Origin: Nocardioidaceae bacterium
Lineage (GTDB): Bacteria > Actinomycetota > Actinomycetes > Propionibacteriales > Nocardioidaceae
Direction: 5' to 3'
Length of the DNA: 39,378 nucleotides
Assembly: GCA_025927955.1 (NCBI GenBank)
Contig: JAICKK010000011.1
Span: 1-39,378 of the forward strand
Positions 1-6,720 of the stretch are shown in pieces. Positions within the stretch are counted from its first letter, which is position 1; every line of letters begins with the position of its first letter. Both the position numbers and the translations under genes were made by a program. Under the pieces are notes generated by a model, which saw nothing but the letters and a program-made list of their open reading frames with translations, was not told the DNA's origin and searched no databases.

Positions 1-66
1 GATGTCGCATCCGCTGACGGCGTTCGATACGATCTCGTGGTTGCCCGGGCGCATGACCGGGGCGGC

Positions 67-139
67 GGGGCTGTGGCGCAGCTGGTAGCGCACCTCCATG
101 GCATGGAGGGGGTCAGGGGTTCGAGTCCCCTCAGCTCCA
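67..139 (+). tRNA. tRNA-Ala(GGC)
   Basis: A full 73-nt cloverleaf can be folded by eye. The acceptor stem is GGGGCTG (67-73) with CAGCTCC (132-138), the D arm is GCGC/GCGC, the anticodon stem is CCTCC/GGAGG around loop ATGGCAT (98-104), and the T arm is AGGGG/CCCCT around TTCGAGT. The anticodon is GGC, which reads GCC. The acceptor stem carries the G3:U70 wobble pair, the classic alanine identity element. The discriminator base is A139. CCA is not encoded (the DNA continues CCC), so it must be added after transcription. No convincing promoter is visible in the 66 bases before it. Confidence 0.97.
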
Positions 140-179
140 CCCAGGCTCAGTGGTTCAGCGCCTGCTGGTCGGCTCGCTC

Positions 180-908
180 TCAGGCGAACCTCAGGTCCAC
201 GCCGTAGCCCAGTCTCGCGAAGTCCTCGCCGTAGAGCTGCCGGACCAGCCGCACGGTGTGGTCGTCGTAGTACTGCGCGATCTTGCTCCCGGCATCGGTC
301 GTGTGCGCGGAGCGCTCGGTGAGCAGGTGCCCGGGTGCCTCGAAGCCGACCCGCTCGACCACCGCGGACAGGTCCGCGTGGAAGGACTCGAAGCGGCCGA
401 GGAACCCGTAGCTCACCTTCCCCAGCGAGAGGAGCAGGGACTGCGGCGCCCAGTGGATGTCCATTTGGGCGGGTGGCTGGTCCGCGACCCGCTCGAGGAA
501 CTGCGCGAAGCTCACCTGCTCGTCCGGGGCGAACCCCAGCCGCGGCAGGCGCAGGTCACGCAGCCACTGCTCGCCGACGATCTTCTCCAGGTAGCAGGAC
601 AGGGCCCGGGAGTACGGGTTGCGCACGAACGCGAACCGGAACATCTCGCTGTCGGGGCCGAACACCTCGTCGATGTCGAAGCCGTCCCGCACGGGCGCGC
701 CCAGCGGGGACTCGGCCCGGTCGTGGACGGACGTTGGCGGCTCGAACGGCGCGCCGGCGTGCTCGCTGTGCTGCATCACCCGCTTGACGACCGTGCACCC
801 GGCCTTGGGCACCTCCACGAACACCGCTCGGTGCCGGCGGGAGATGTGGGTCAGGTAGTCGACCTTCCATCGGGGGTAGTCGAAGTACCTCCTCACCCCC
901 GCCGCCAC
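180..908 (-). CDS. Sulfotransferase family protein
   Basis: The 242-residue protein has the two PAPS-binding signatures of Golgi-type carbohydrate sulfotransferases and their bacterial relatives. The 5'-phosphosulfate loop is VPKAGCTVVK (about 33-42) and the 3'-phosphate motif is FVRNPYSRALSCY (about 94-106). It would transfer sulfate from PAPS to a hydroxyl, probably on a polysaccharide or lipid; the acceptor cannot be read from sequence. No signal peptide or membrane segment is visible, so it is probably cytoplasmic. The GTG start at 908 is supported by TAGGCT exactly 6 nt upstream, which would give a leaderless transcript. The gene stands alone, tail-to-tail with tRNA-Ala, with no polysaccharide genes next to it in the window. 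The family call is firm; the substrate is unknown. Confidence 0.85.
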   Translation of the reverse strand: MAAGVRRYFDYPRWKVDYLTHISRRHRAVFVEVPKAGCTVVKRVMQHSEHAGAPFEPPTSVHDRAESPLGAPVRDGFDIDEVFGPDSEMFRFAFVRNPYSRALSCYLEKIVGEQWLRDLRLPRLGFAPDEQVSFAQFLERVADQPPAQMDIHWAPQSLLLSLGKVSYGFLGRFESFHADLSAVVERVGFEAPGHLLTERSAHTTDAGSKIAQYYDDHTVRLVRQLYGEDFARLGYGVDLRFA

Positions 909-914
909 GCGGCC

Positions 915-920
915 AGCCTA
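915..920 (-). promoter_or_regulatory. -10 element of the sulfotransferase gene
   Basis: TAGGCT on the minus strand lies 6 nt before the GTG start at 908. Transcription would begin at or next to the start codon, with no room for a ribosome binding site. No clear -35 is seen. Confidence 0.5.
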
Positions 921-1023
921 GTGCGGCCCGGACGGGGCGCTGCACCCCTGCTGGACGGACTTCCGCGGCAAGCCGGGCGTCATCCGCACAGGGTGAGCGC
1001 CGGTTTCGAGCACCCGTGGCACG

Positions 1024-1135
1024 TTGGTCGAGGTGCCGAGGCGCTAGCCGAGGCCTCGAGACCATGGCCAGGCTCGCACCCTGGGTGATCATGGCTTCGC
1101 GGCCCTCGCCCCGGGGGCTCGGGCACCTCGACCAG
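1024..1135. repeat. Large inverted repeat, diverged member of the 30.7-kb palindrome family
   Basis: This lies in the 349-bp gap (909-1257) that otherwise holds no gene. The left arm reads GGTCGAGGTGCCGAG (from 1026). The right arm ends CTCGGGCACCTCGACC and is its reverse complement with small differences, so the whole 110-bp stretch can fold on itself. The interior also pairs roughly (GCGCTAGCCGAGGCC against GGCCCTCGCCCCGGGG; ACCATGGCC against GATCATGGC). The left arm is nearly the reverse complement of the B units at 30871-31331, sharing GGTGCCGAGGCGCTAGCCGAG and CCATGGCCAGG in the same order. It is therefore a dispersed repeat rather than a local hairpin. Confidence 0.8.
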
Positions 1136-1237
1136 ACGGCGGATGGCGAAGACCCTGCGCGGGCCGTCCTCAAGGCCCGGCCGTCGCGGCCGAGGGTGAG
1201 GGGGAGCCGAGCCCCGCCGCTCGTGTAGGACTGCCCC

Positions 1238-1261
1238 ATGGACTGCGACGGTGCCCGGTGA
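1238..1261 (+). CDS. Possible leaderless 7-codon mini-ORF (MDCDGAR) before the membrane-protein gene
   Basis: An ATG at 1238 opens the reading frame MDCDGAR and stops at TGA 1259-1261, overlapping the GTG start of the next gene (GTG 1258-1260) in the GTGA configuration. TAGGAC lies 6 nt before the ATG, the same spacing as the leaderless promoters elsewhere in the window. If translated it would couple ribosomes into the downstream gene, which has no good ribosome binding site of its own. The peptide has no recognisable content. It may instead just mark the transcription start. Confidence 0.3.
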   Translation: MDCDGAR

Positions 1262-1683
1262 GGGCCGGCTGGGCGGTCGCCGCGGCGGCGCTGCTGGTGT
1301 GGCTCGGCATGGTGCTGGCGATCTCATTCCTGGAGGCGCCGCTGAAGTTCCGGGCCCCGGACGTGACCGTGCCGATCGGTCTGGGGATCGGGCGCCTGGT
1401 GTTCCGGGCGCTCAACGCGGTCGAGGCGGGGCTCGCGACCGTCGCCGTGCTCGCCGCGCTCGTCGACCCGCCGCCGGCCGGCGCGCTCGTCGCGGGTAGC
1501 GTCGCGGTCCTGGTGCTGGCAGCCCAGCTGGCCTGGGTGCGGCCCCGGCTCACGCGGCGCTCGGACCTGGTCCTGGCGGGCCGGGAGGCCCCGCGCTCGA
1601 AGGGGCACTACGGGTACGTCGTGCTGGAGGTGGTCAAGGTGATGGCGCTGGCGGCAGCCGGGGCCTTCCTGCTGGCCGCCTGA
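1258..1683 (+). CDS. Small four-helix membrane protein, unknown function
   Basis: The protein has 141 residues with four clear hydrophobic segments: about 4-26, 50-70, 75-94 and 120-140. The motif SFLEAPLKFRAPDV after helix 1 and GRLVFRALNAVEAGL before helix 2 are polar, charged patches likely to be conserved. The layout is loosely like DUF4149/TMEM205-type proteins, but I cannot assign the family firmly. It starts at GTG 1258, overlapping the stop of a possible mini-ORF. A cupin gene follows 38 bases downstream on the same strand, so the two may be co-transcribed. No function is inferred. Confidence 0.75.
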   Translation: MRAGWAVAAAALLVWLGMVLAISFLEAPLKFRAPDVTVPIGLGIGRLVFRALNAVEAGLATVAVLAALVDPPPAGALVAGSVAVLVLAAQLAWVRPRLTRRSDLVLAGREAPRSKGHYGYVVLEVVKVMALAAAGAFLLAA

Positions 1684-1721
1684 GGCCGACCGGCCGAACT
1701 TCGACGAAGGGAACCGACGAC

Positions 1722-2078
1722 ATGGAGCAGACCTCACTGGCCACCCTGGCCGACGAGCAGATCGCGGTGGCTCGCGAGAGCCACAGCGGCCGGGCCGCGC
1801 ACACGGTGTACGGCGGGCACGAGCACGCCCTTCGCCAGACCCTCATCGCGCTCGTGGCGGGCCAGGAGCTGGCTGAGCACGAGAGTCCGGGGGAGGCCAC
1901 CCTGCAGGTGCTCAGGGGACACGTGCGGCTGTCCTCCGGCGCCGAGAGCTGGAAGGGGCGTACCGGGGACTACGCCGTGATCCCGCCCGACCGGCATGCG
2001 CTGGCGGCGCTCGAGGACTCCGTCGTCCTGCTCACCGTCGCGACCGGCCAGCCGCGAGCCGGCCGCGAGGACGGCTGA
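1722..2078 (+). CDS. Cupin-domain protein
   Basis: This 118-residue protein is one small beta-barrel. It has typical cupin spacing: a first motif around HALRQTLIALVAGQELAEHESPGEATLQVLRGHVRL (about 46-80) and a second motif GDYAVIPPDRHALAALEDSVVLLTV (about 88-112). The usual metal ligands are partly present (His and Glu in AEHESPGE, His in PPDRHAL). It may bind a metal or small ligand, but no reaction can be named. GAAGGGA lies about 8 nt before the ATG as a ribosome binding site. It converges with the stress-protein gene 15 bp away. Confidence 0.8.
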   Translation: MEQTSLATLADEQIAVARESHSGRAAHTVYGGHEHALRQTLIALVAGQELAEHESPGEATLQVLRGHVRLSSGAESWKGRTGDYAVIPPDRHALAALEDSVVLLTVATGQPRAGREDG

Positions 2079-2093
2079 GGGGAGCCGGCGAGG

Positions 2094-2603
2094 TCAGAAG
2101 GTCTGCTGCGAGGCCGTGTGACCCGGCAGCTGGGTGAGCAGCTCGCGGCCCTGGGCGGCCAGCTTGTGCTCGACGAGGACCTCGTAGCGCGTGGCGACGA
2201 TGCTGCTCACGGAGCTGAAGTCGCGCCGGCCACGGGTGAGGGAGTAGCCCACCAGCGCCCAGATGACGCCGAACAGCGCCCCGATGACCATCGTGGAGAT
2301 GATGGCCGCCGCGGCGTTGCCCTTGCCGAAGAACGAGAAGATCAGCCCGATGAACAGGCCCATCCAGAGCCCGGAGAGCAGGCCGCCGAGGGCCACCCGT
2401 CCCGTGGTGAGCCGCCCGGTGACGCGCTCCACCTGCTTGAGCTCGGTGCCGACGATCATGCAGTTCTCGACCGGGAACTCGCGGTCGGAGAGGAAGTCGA
2501 CGGCTCGCTGGGCGTCGGCGTACTTGTCGTAGACGCCCAGGGACTGGGGCCACTCCAGGGTGAACCCGGCCCGCATGTTCCGCAGGCTCTGCTGGCTGCT
2601 CAT
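2094..2603 (-). CDS. General stress protein, YflT/GSP17M-like, with two membrane segments
   Basis: The 169-residue protein starts at ATG 2603. Its N-terminal half (about 15-60, with LGVYDKYADAQRAVDFLSD and VENCMIVGTELKQVERV) matches the ferredoxin-like domain of YflT/general stress protein 17M. This is followed by a Gly-rich double transmembrane hairpin (about 70-120, with FIGLIFSFFGKGNAAAA between) and a C-terminal RYEVLVEHKLA strand. Proteins of this make-up are common in actinobacteria and are often induced by stress. The biochemical role is not known. The frame remains open far upstream through the neighbouring SDR gene, but that extension is only the antisense frame of a GC-rich gene. 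Confidence 0.82.
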   Translation of the reverse strand: MSSQQSLRNMRAGFTLEWPQSLGVYDKYADAQRAVDFLSDREFPVENCMIVGTELKQVERVTGRLTTGRVALGGLLSGLWMGLFIGLIFSFFGKGNAAAAIISTMVIGALFGVIWALVGYSLTRGRRDFSSVSSIVATRYEVLVEHKLAAQGRELLTQLPGHTASQQTF

Positions 2604-2677
2604 GACCCGATCCTCCCACGAGAGCCAAGCCCGATGACAACGCCGCGAAACGGCGGATACCGGTCGTGGGTGCCGGC

Positions 2678-3439
2678 TCAGGTGATCGTCATGCCGCCGT
2701 CGACGGCCAGCGTCTGCCCGGTCACGTAGCCGCCGGCGTCGCTGACGAGGAAGACCAGCGCCGCGGCCAGCTCGGCGCCCTCGCCCTTGCGGCCGGCGGG
2801 CACCCGCGCCAGTGCCCGCTCGAGGTACCCCTCGGGGTAGGTGTCGGTCATCTCGGAGGCGAAGAAGCCGGGGGCGAGGGCGTTGACCCGGATGCCCCTG
2901 CGCCCGGTCCACTGCTGGGCCAGGTCGCGGGTGAGGCCGATGAGGCCCGCCTTGGTCGCGGAGTACGCCGCCTGCGGCAGACCGCCGGTGGTGAGGCCGA
3001 GGACGCTGCTGATGTTCACGATGCTGCTGCCCGGCCGCATCACCCGGCCGCACGCCTGTGCCATCCAGTAGCAGCCGTTGAGGTTGACGTCGACGACCTG
3101 GCGGAACTGCTCGGGCGTCTCCCGGGTCGCGGGGACGGCGGTGCCGATCCCCGCGTTGTTGACCAGCACGTCGACCCGGCCGAGCCCGTCGACCGCGGCG
3201 TCGACCAGCGCCTGGCAGGCGGCGGGGTCGGCGACGTCGGTCTGTACGACGAGCGCGCGGCGTCCCCTGGCCTCCACCAGGTCGCGTGTCGCGGCCAGGC
3301 GGTCCAGGCGCCGGGCCGCGAGCACCACGTCCGCCCCGGCCTCGGCCAGCGCCTGGGCGAAGGCGACGCCGAGGCCCGAGGACGCGCCCGTGACGATCGC
3401 GACCCTGCCGTCGAGGCGGAACATGTCGAGCACGCTCAT
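2678..3439 (-). CDS. SDR family NAD(P)-dependent oxidoreductase
   Basis: The 253-residue protein is a classical short-chain dehydrogenase. It has the cofactor loop TGASSGLG (17-24), NNAG (94-97), the catalytic Ser in NISSV (about 144), and YSATK with Tyr159 and Lys163. The C-terminus VTGQTLAVDGGMTIT is the usual family ending. It resembles gluconate 5-dehydrogenase/3-oxoacyl-ACP reductase-type SDRs, but the substrate cannot be told. A TTG one codon upstream also fits the frame; ATG 3439 is preferred because AGGAGA sits 6 nt before it. It is the second gene of an operon with galE, 11 nt after the galE stop, so it may act on a sugar or sugar-derived alcohol. Confidence 0.9.
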   Translation of the reverse strand: MSVLDMFRLDGRVAIVTGASSGLGVAFAQALAEAGADVVLAARRLDRLAATRDLVEARGRRALVVQTDVADPAACQALVDAAVDGLGRVDVLVNNAGIGTAVPATRETPEQFRQVVDVNLNGCYWMAQACGRVMRPGSSIVNISSVLGLTTGGLPQAAYSATKAGLIGLTRDLAQQWTGRRGIRVNALAPGFFASEMTDTYPEGYLERALARVPAGRKGEGAELAAALVFLVSDAGGYVTGQTLAVDGGMTIT

Positions 3440-3450
3440 CAACAGTCTCC

Positions 3451-4419
3451 TCAGGCCGACCGTGCCGCCCGGCGGGCCTGCCAGGCGGTGGCCACCATCT
3501 CGTCCACGGAGTGTCGCATCCGCCAGCCGAGGTCACGGGCCGCGAGCTCCCCGGACGCGACGATCCGCGCGGGGTCACCTGGCCGGCGCGGGCAGATCTC
3601 CGGGTCGATGTCGACGCCGGTCACCCGGGCCATGGCCTCCATGATCTGCCGCACGGACAGGCCGTCACCGCTGCCGAGGTTGTAGACCGGCTCCAGCGTC
3701 GTACCGTCGCTGAGCGCCTCGGCCGCGGAGACGTGCGAGGCGGCAAGGTCGGCGACGTGGACGTAGTCGCGCACGCAGGTGCCGTCGGGGGTGGGGTAGT
3801 CGTCGCCGAAGATCTTCGGCCGGCGGCCTTCGACGATGGCCTCGAGCACCAGCGGGAACAGGTTGTGCGGGCTGGTGTCATAGACCTCGGACGTGCCGGA
3901 GCCCACCACGTTGAAGTAGCGCAGCGACGTGTGTCGCAGCCCGGTGGCCGTCGCCTGGTCACGCAGCAGCCACTCGCCGATGAGCTTGCTCTCGCCGTAC
4001 GGCGACTCCGGGTGCGTCCCGGTCTGCTCGGTCACCAGGTCGACGTCGGGGGTGCCGTAGGTCGCGGCGCTGGAGGAGAACACGACCCTCTCCACGCCCG
4101 TCCGCTCCAGGGCACGCAGCACGCTGAGCGTCCCGGTGACGTTCTGCTCGTAGGTGTGCAGCGGCCGCTGCACGGAGACCCCGGCGTACTTGAAGCCCGC
4201 GAGGTGGACCACGCCGACGACGTCGTTCTCACCGATGGCGCGCACCAGGAGGTCGGTGTCGAGGACGCTGCCCTCCACGAACGGCACGGATCCGGGCACG
4301 AACTCCCGGTGACCGCTGGAGAGGTCGTCGACGACGACGCAGCCCAGGTCTCGCTCGGCGAAGGCACGCACGATGTGCGCGCCGATGTACCCGGCTCCGC
4401 CGGTCACCATCCAGCTCAT
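3451..4419 (-). CDS. galE: UDP-glucose 4-epimerase
   Basis: The 322-residue protein interconverts UDP-glucose and UDP-galactose in the Leloir pathway and supplies galactose for cell-surface glycans. Visible features are the NAD-binding loop TGGAGYIG (6-13), VVVDDLSSGH (28-37), VVHLAGFKYAGVSV (70-83), the catalytic SSSAATYG (115-122) and YGESK (141-145; Tyr141, Lys145), and RYFNVVGS. The C-terminal CPRRPGDPARIVAS is also typical of GalE. GGGAGG lies about 10 nt before ATG 4419. It leads the operon with the downstream SDR. The divergent neighbour is the symporter gene, with a 185-bp shared upstream region. Confidence 0.94.
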   Translation of the reverse strand: MSWMVTGGAGYIGAHIVRAFAERDLGCVVVDDLSSGHREFVPGSVPFVEGSVLDTDLLVRAIGENDVVGVVHLAGFKYAGVSVQRPLHTYEQNVTGTLSVLRALERTGVERVVFSSSAATYGTPDVDLVTEQTGTHPESPYGESKLIGEWLLRDQATATGLRHTSLRYFNVVGSGTSEVYDTSPHNLFPLVLEAIVEGRRPKIFGDDYPTPDGTCVRDYVHVADLAASHVSAAEALSDGTTLEPVYNLGSGDGLSVRQIMEAMARVTGVDIDPEICPRRPGDPARIVASGELAARDLGWRMRHSVDEMVATAWQARRAARSA

Positions 4420-4445
4420 GGCAGCGGTTCCTCCCTGGTGTCGTG

Positions 4446-4483
4446 GGGTGTCTTGAGGCGTCTTGGGGCGTCTCGGGGCGGTC
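4446..4483. repeat. 10-bp tandem repeat in the galE/symporter intergenic region
   Basis: Three and a half direct copies run in a row: GGGTGTCTTG (4446-4455), AGGCGTCTTG (4456-4465), GGGCGTCTCG (4466-4475) and GGGCGGTC (4476-4483). They lie 27 bp upstream of the galE start, inside its probable promoter or 5' leader. One unit, GAGGCGTCTTG, is identical to the core of the inverted repeats at 37401-37568. This may be slippage-prone sequence or a multi-site operator; nothing in the window decides. Confidence 0.7.
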
Positions 4484-4604
4484 AGCGGCCGACTCTAGTG
4501 CCCGGTCGCCGCGGCTCGCCTCGACGCGGCCCGCGGATGCATGCCTTCGGAGGCCGCTGGGAGTAGCGTGCAGTCACTTCACGTCGGCTCCCCCTGGAGG
4601 CACG

Positions 4605-6296
4605 ATGCTTCTCGCTGCGAGTTCCACCCTGCGACTCGACGCCAACTGGGTCGACTACCTGCTGATCGCGCTCTACTTCGTCTTCGTCCTCGGCATCGGC
4701 ATCGCGGCGCGTCGAGCGGTCTCGAGCAGCATCGACTTCTTCCTCTCCGGCCGCTCGCTGCCGGCCTGGGTGACGGGTCTCGCGTTCATCTCCGCGAACC
4801 TCGGCGCTGTCGAGATCATCGGCATGTCGGCCAACGGGGCCGCCTTCGGCATCCCGACCGTGCACTACTTCTGGATCGGCGCGGTGCCCGCCATGCTGTT
4901 CCTCGGCGTGGTGATGATGCCGTTCTACTACGGGTCAAAGGTGCGCTCGGTCCCCGAGTTCATGAACCGGCGCTTCGGCCCGGCCGCGCACCTGGTCAAC
5001 GCGATCAGCTTCGCGATCGCCCAGCTGCTGATCGCCGGCATCAACCTGTACCTGCTGGCCAGCATCGTGGAGATCCTCCTGGGCTGGAAGCTGTGGGTCT
5101 CTCTGCTCATCGCGGCCGCGATCGTGCTCTCCTACATCACCCTGGGCGGCCTGTCAGCGGCGATCTACAACGAGGTGCTGCAGTTCTTCGTGATCGTGGC
5201 GGCGCTGCTGCCGCTGACCGTCGTCGGGCTGTACAAGGTCGGCGGCTACGGAGGCCTGAAGGACCAGATCAGGTCGACGTACACGAACGCCGGTGACCGC
5301 CTCAACTCGTGGCCGGGCACCAACATCACCGCCATCGACAACCCGTTCCTGTCCGTGCTGGGCCTGGTGTTCGGCCTCGGCTTCGTGCTGTCGTTCGGCT
5401 ACTGGACGACGAACTTCGTCGAGGTCCAGCGTGCGATGGCCTCCAGCTCGATCTCCGCGGCCCAACGCGCCCCGATCATCGGGTCCTTCCCCAAGATGTT
5501 CATCCCCTTCATCGTGATCCTCCCCGGCATGATCGCGGGAGTCGTGGTCAACGAGCTGGCGCCGAGCGCGAAGAGCCCGAACTACAACAACGCGCTCCTC
5601 TACCTCATGCGGGACCTGCTCCCCAACGGCATGCTCGGGGTCGCCATCGCCGGCCTGCTCGCCTCCTTCATGGCGGGCATGGCCGCCAACATCTCGGCCT
5701 TCAACACGGTGTGGTCCTACGACCTGTGGCAGACCTACGTGGTCAAGGACAGGGAGGACTCCTACTACACGATGGTCGGCAGGGTGGCCACGCTCGCCGC
5801 CACGCTGATCGCCATCGGCACCGCCGTGTTCGCCAGCAACTACACCAACATCATGAACTACCTGCAGACGCTGTTCGGGTTCTTCAACGCGCCGTTGTTC
5901 GCCACCTTCATCCTCGGCATGTTCTGGAAGCGGATGACCGCGACCGCCGGCTGGACCGGCCTGGTGAGCGGCACCATCGCGGCGGTCCTGCTGTCCATCG
6001 CGTCCACCGGGGTCCTCGGCAGCCTGTCCCAGGGCTGGATCGGGCTGTCGGGGCAGGGCGCCAGCTTCGTGGCCGCCGGGGCGGCGTTCGTGGTCGACAT
6101 CGTGGTCAGCGTCCTGGTCACCGCGGTGACGCAGCCGAAGCCGGACTCCGAGCTGCGGGGGCTGGTCTACTCGCTGACCCCGAAGAAGGACTTCCACGAC
6201 GCCAACGAAGGCAGCCTGGCGTGGTACCAGCAGCCGACGAAGCTCGCAGCGGTCGGCGCCGTCCTCGTCATCATCCTCAACATCCTCTTCTGGTAA
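4605..6296 (+). CDS. Sodium:solute symporter (SSS family)
   Basis: The 563-residue polytopic membrane protein has about 13 hydrophobic segments. N-terminal features are DYLLIALYFVFVLGIGIAARR, then the family-typical DFFLSGRSLPAWVTGLAFISANLGAVEIIGMSANGA and FWIGAVPAM. The SSS signature region is ITLGGLSAAIYNEVLQFF, followed by NFVEVQRAMA. Overall it resembles SGLT-like sugar/solute:Na+ symporters; the substrate cannot be fixed from sequence. The start is ATG 4605, after GGAGG with a short 4-nt spacer; the frame is open further upstream, but no signal supports a longer protein. A small membrane-protein gene follows at 11 bp and is probably co-expressed. The divergent galE-SDR pair makes a sugar or polyol substrate a mild contextual guess. 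Confidence 0.9.
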   Translation: MLLAASSTLRLDANWVDYLLIALYFVFVLGIGIAARRAVSSSIDFFLSGRSLPAWVTGLAFISANLGAVEIIGMSANGAAFGIPTVHYFWIGAVPAMLFLGVVMMPFYYGSKVRSVPEFMNRRFGPAAHLVNAISFAIAQLLIAGINLYLLASIVEILLGWKLWVSLLIAAAIVLSYITLGGLSAAIYNEVLQFFVIVAALLPLTVVGLYKVGGYGGLKDQIRSTYTNAGDRLNSWPGTNITAIDNPFLSVLGLVFGLGFVLSFGYWTTNFVEVQRAMASSSISAAQRAPIIGSFPKMFIPFIVILPGMIAGVVVNELAPSAKSPNYNNALLYLMRDLLPNGMLGVAIAGLLASFMAGMAANISAFNTVWSYDLWQTYVVKDREDSYYTMVGRVATLAATLIAIGTAVFASNYTNIMNYLQTLFGFFNAPLFATFILGMFWKRMTATAGWTGLVSGTIAAVLLSIASTGVLGSLSQGWIGLSGQGASFVAAGAAFVVDIVVSVLVTAVTQPKPDSELRGLVYSLTPKKDFHDANEGSLAWYQQPTKLAAVGAVLVIILNILFW

Positions 6297-6307
6297 GGGA
6301 GATCGCC

Positions 6308-6601
6308 ATGACGGAGACCACACCCCGGAAGAGCGGCCGCGTCCACCGCGCCGGCGCCTTCGACATCCGCAACTTCATCGGCGCGCTGATCGGCCTGTAC
6401 GGCGTCGTGCTGGTGGTCTACGGCATCGTCGGCAGCAGTGCGGCGCAGCTGAAGAAGTCCGACCAGGTCAACATCAACCTCTGGGCCGGGATCGGCATGG
6501 TCGTCGTCGCGGGGTTCTTCGCCACGTGGGCGCGGCTGCGGCCCGTCGTGGTGCCGGAGGACCCCGAGGCGGTCGACCACGAACCGACGTCGTCCCTGTG
6601 A
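6308..6601 (+). CDS. Small two-helix membrane protein paired with the SSS symporter
   Basis: The 97-residue protein has a basic N-terminus (TETTPRKSGRVHRAGAFDIRNF), a first membrane helix (IGALIGLYGVVLVVYGIVGS), a polar loop (SAAQLKKSDQVNINL) and a second helix (WAGIGMVVVAGFFATWARL), then an acidic tail. AAGGGAG lies about 7 nt before ATG 6308. It starts 11 nt after the symporter stop. Short two-helix proteins downstream of symporters are often accessory or stabilising partners; that role is inferred here only from position and topology. It is too short and too membrane-rich for a firm family call. Confidence 0.8.
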   Translation: MTETTPRKSGRVHRAGAFDIRNFIGALIGLYGVVLVVYGIVGSSAAQLKKSDQVNINLWAGIGMVVVAGFFATWARLRPVVVPEDPEAVDHEPTSSL

Positions 6602-6623
6602 GCCGGATTCTTTGCCAAGGACA

Positions 6624-6643
6624 AGTAGTAAAAGTTGCTACTA
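6624..6643. promoter_or_regulatory. AT-rich inverted repeat upstream of the MarR gene, probable operator
   Basis: AGTAG (6624-6628) and CTACT (6638-6642) form an inverted repeat; the overlapping TAGTA/TACTA (6626-6630, 6639-6643) does too. The site sits in an unusually AT-rich patch 78 bp before the MarR start. MarR dimers typically bind such 16-20-bp imperfect palindromes in their own promoters. TTGCCA at 6612-6617 may be part of the promoter. Binding is inferred, not shown. Confidence 0.45.
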
Positions 6644-6720
6644 AGTCGGTGGCGGGAGGCACAATGAACTCTTGAGGCCGGGGGGCCTGCACCACTCACT
6701 CGTGTCCGGGGGGACAGGAA

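Noticed and set aside
67-1135. Genomic island or prophage integrated at tRNA-Ala
   Set aside because: No integrase, no duplicated tRNA 3' end downstream and no composition change in the visible sequence.
2094-3578. A 494-codon frame that would fuse the stress protein to sequence opposite the SDR gene
   Set aside because: Only the last 169 codons look like protein; the rest is the Arg/Gly-rich shadow of the SDR gene, which has complete catalytic motifs.
4443-4604. N-terminal extension of the symporter from the open frame upstream
   Set aside because: The extra residues include the 10-bp tandem repeat and are not membrane-like; GGAGG before ATG 4605 fits a start there.
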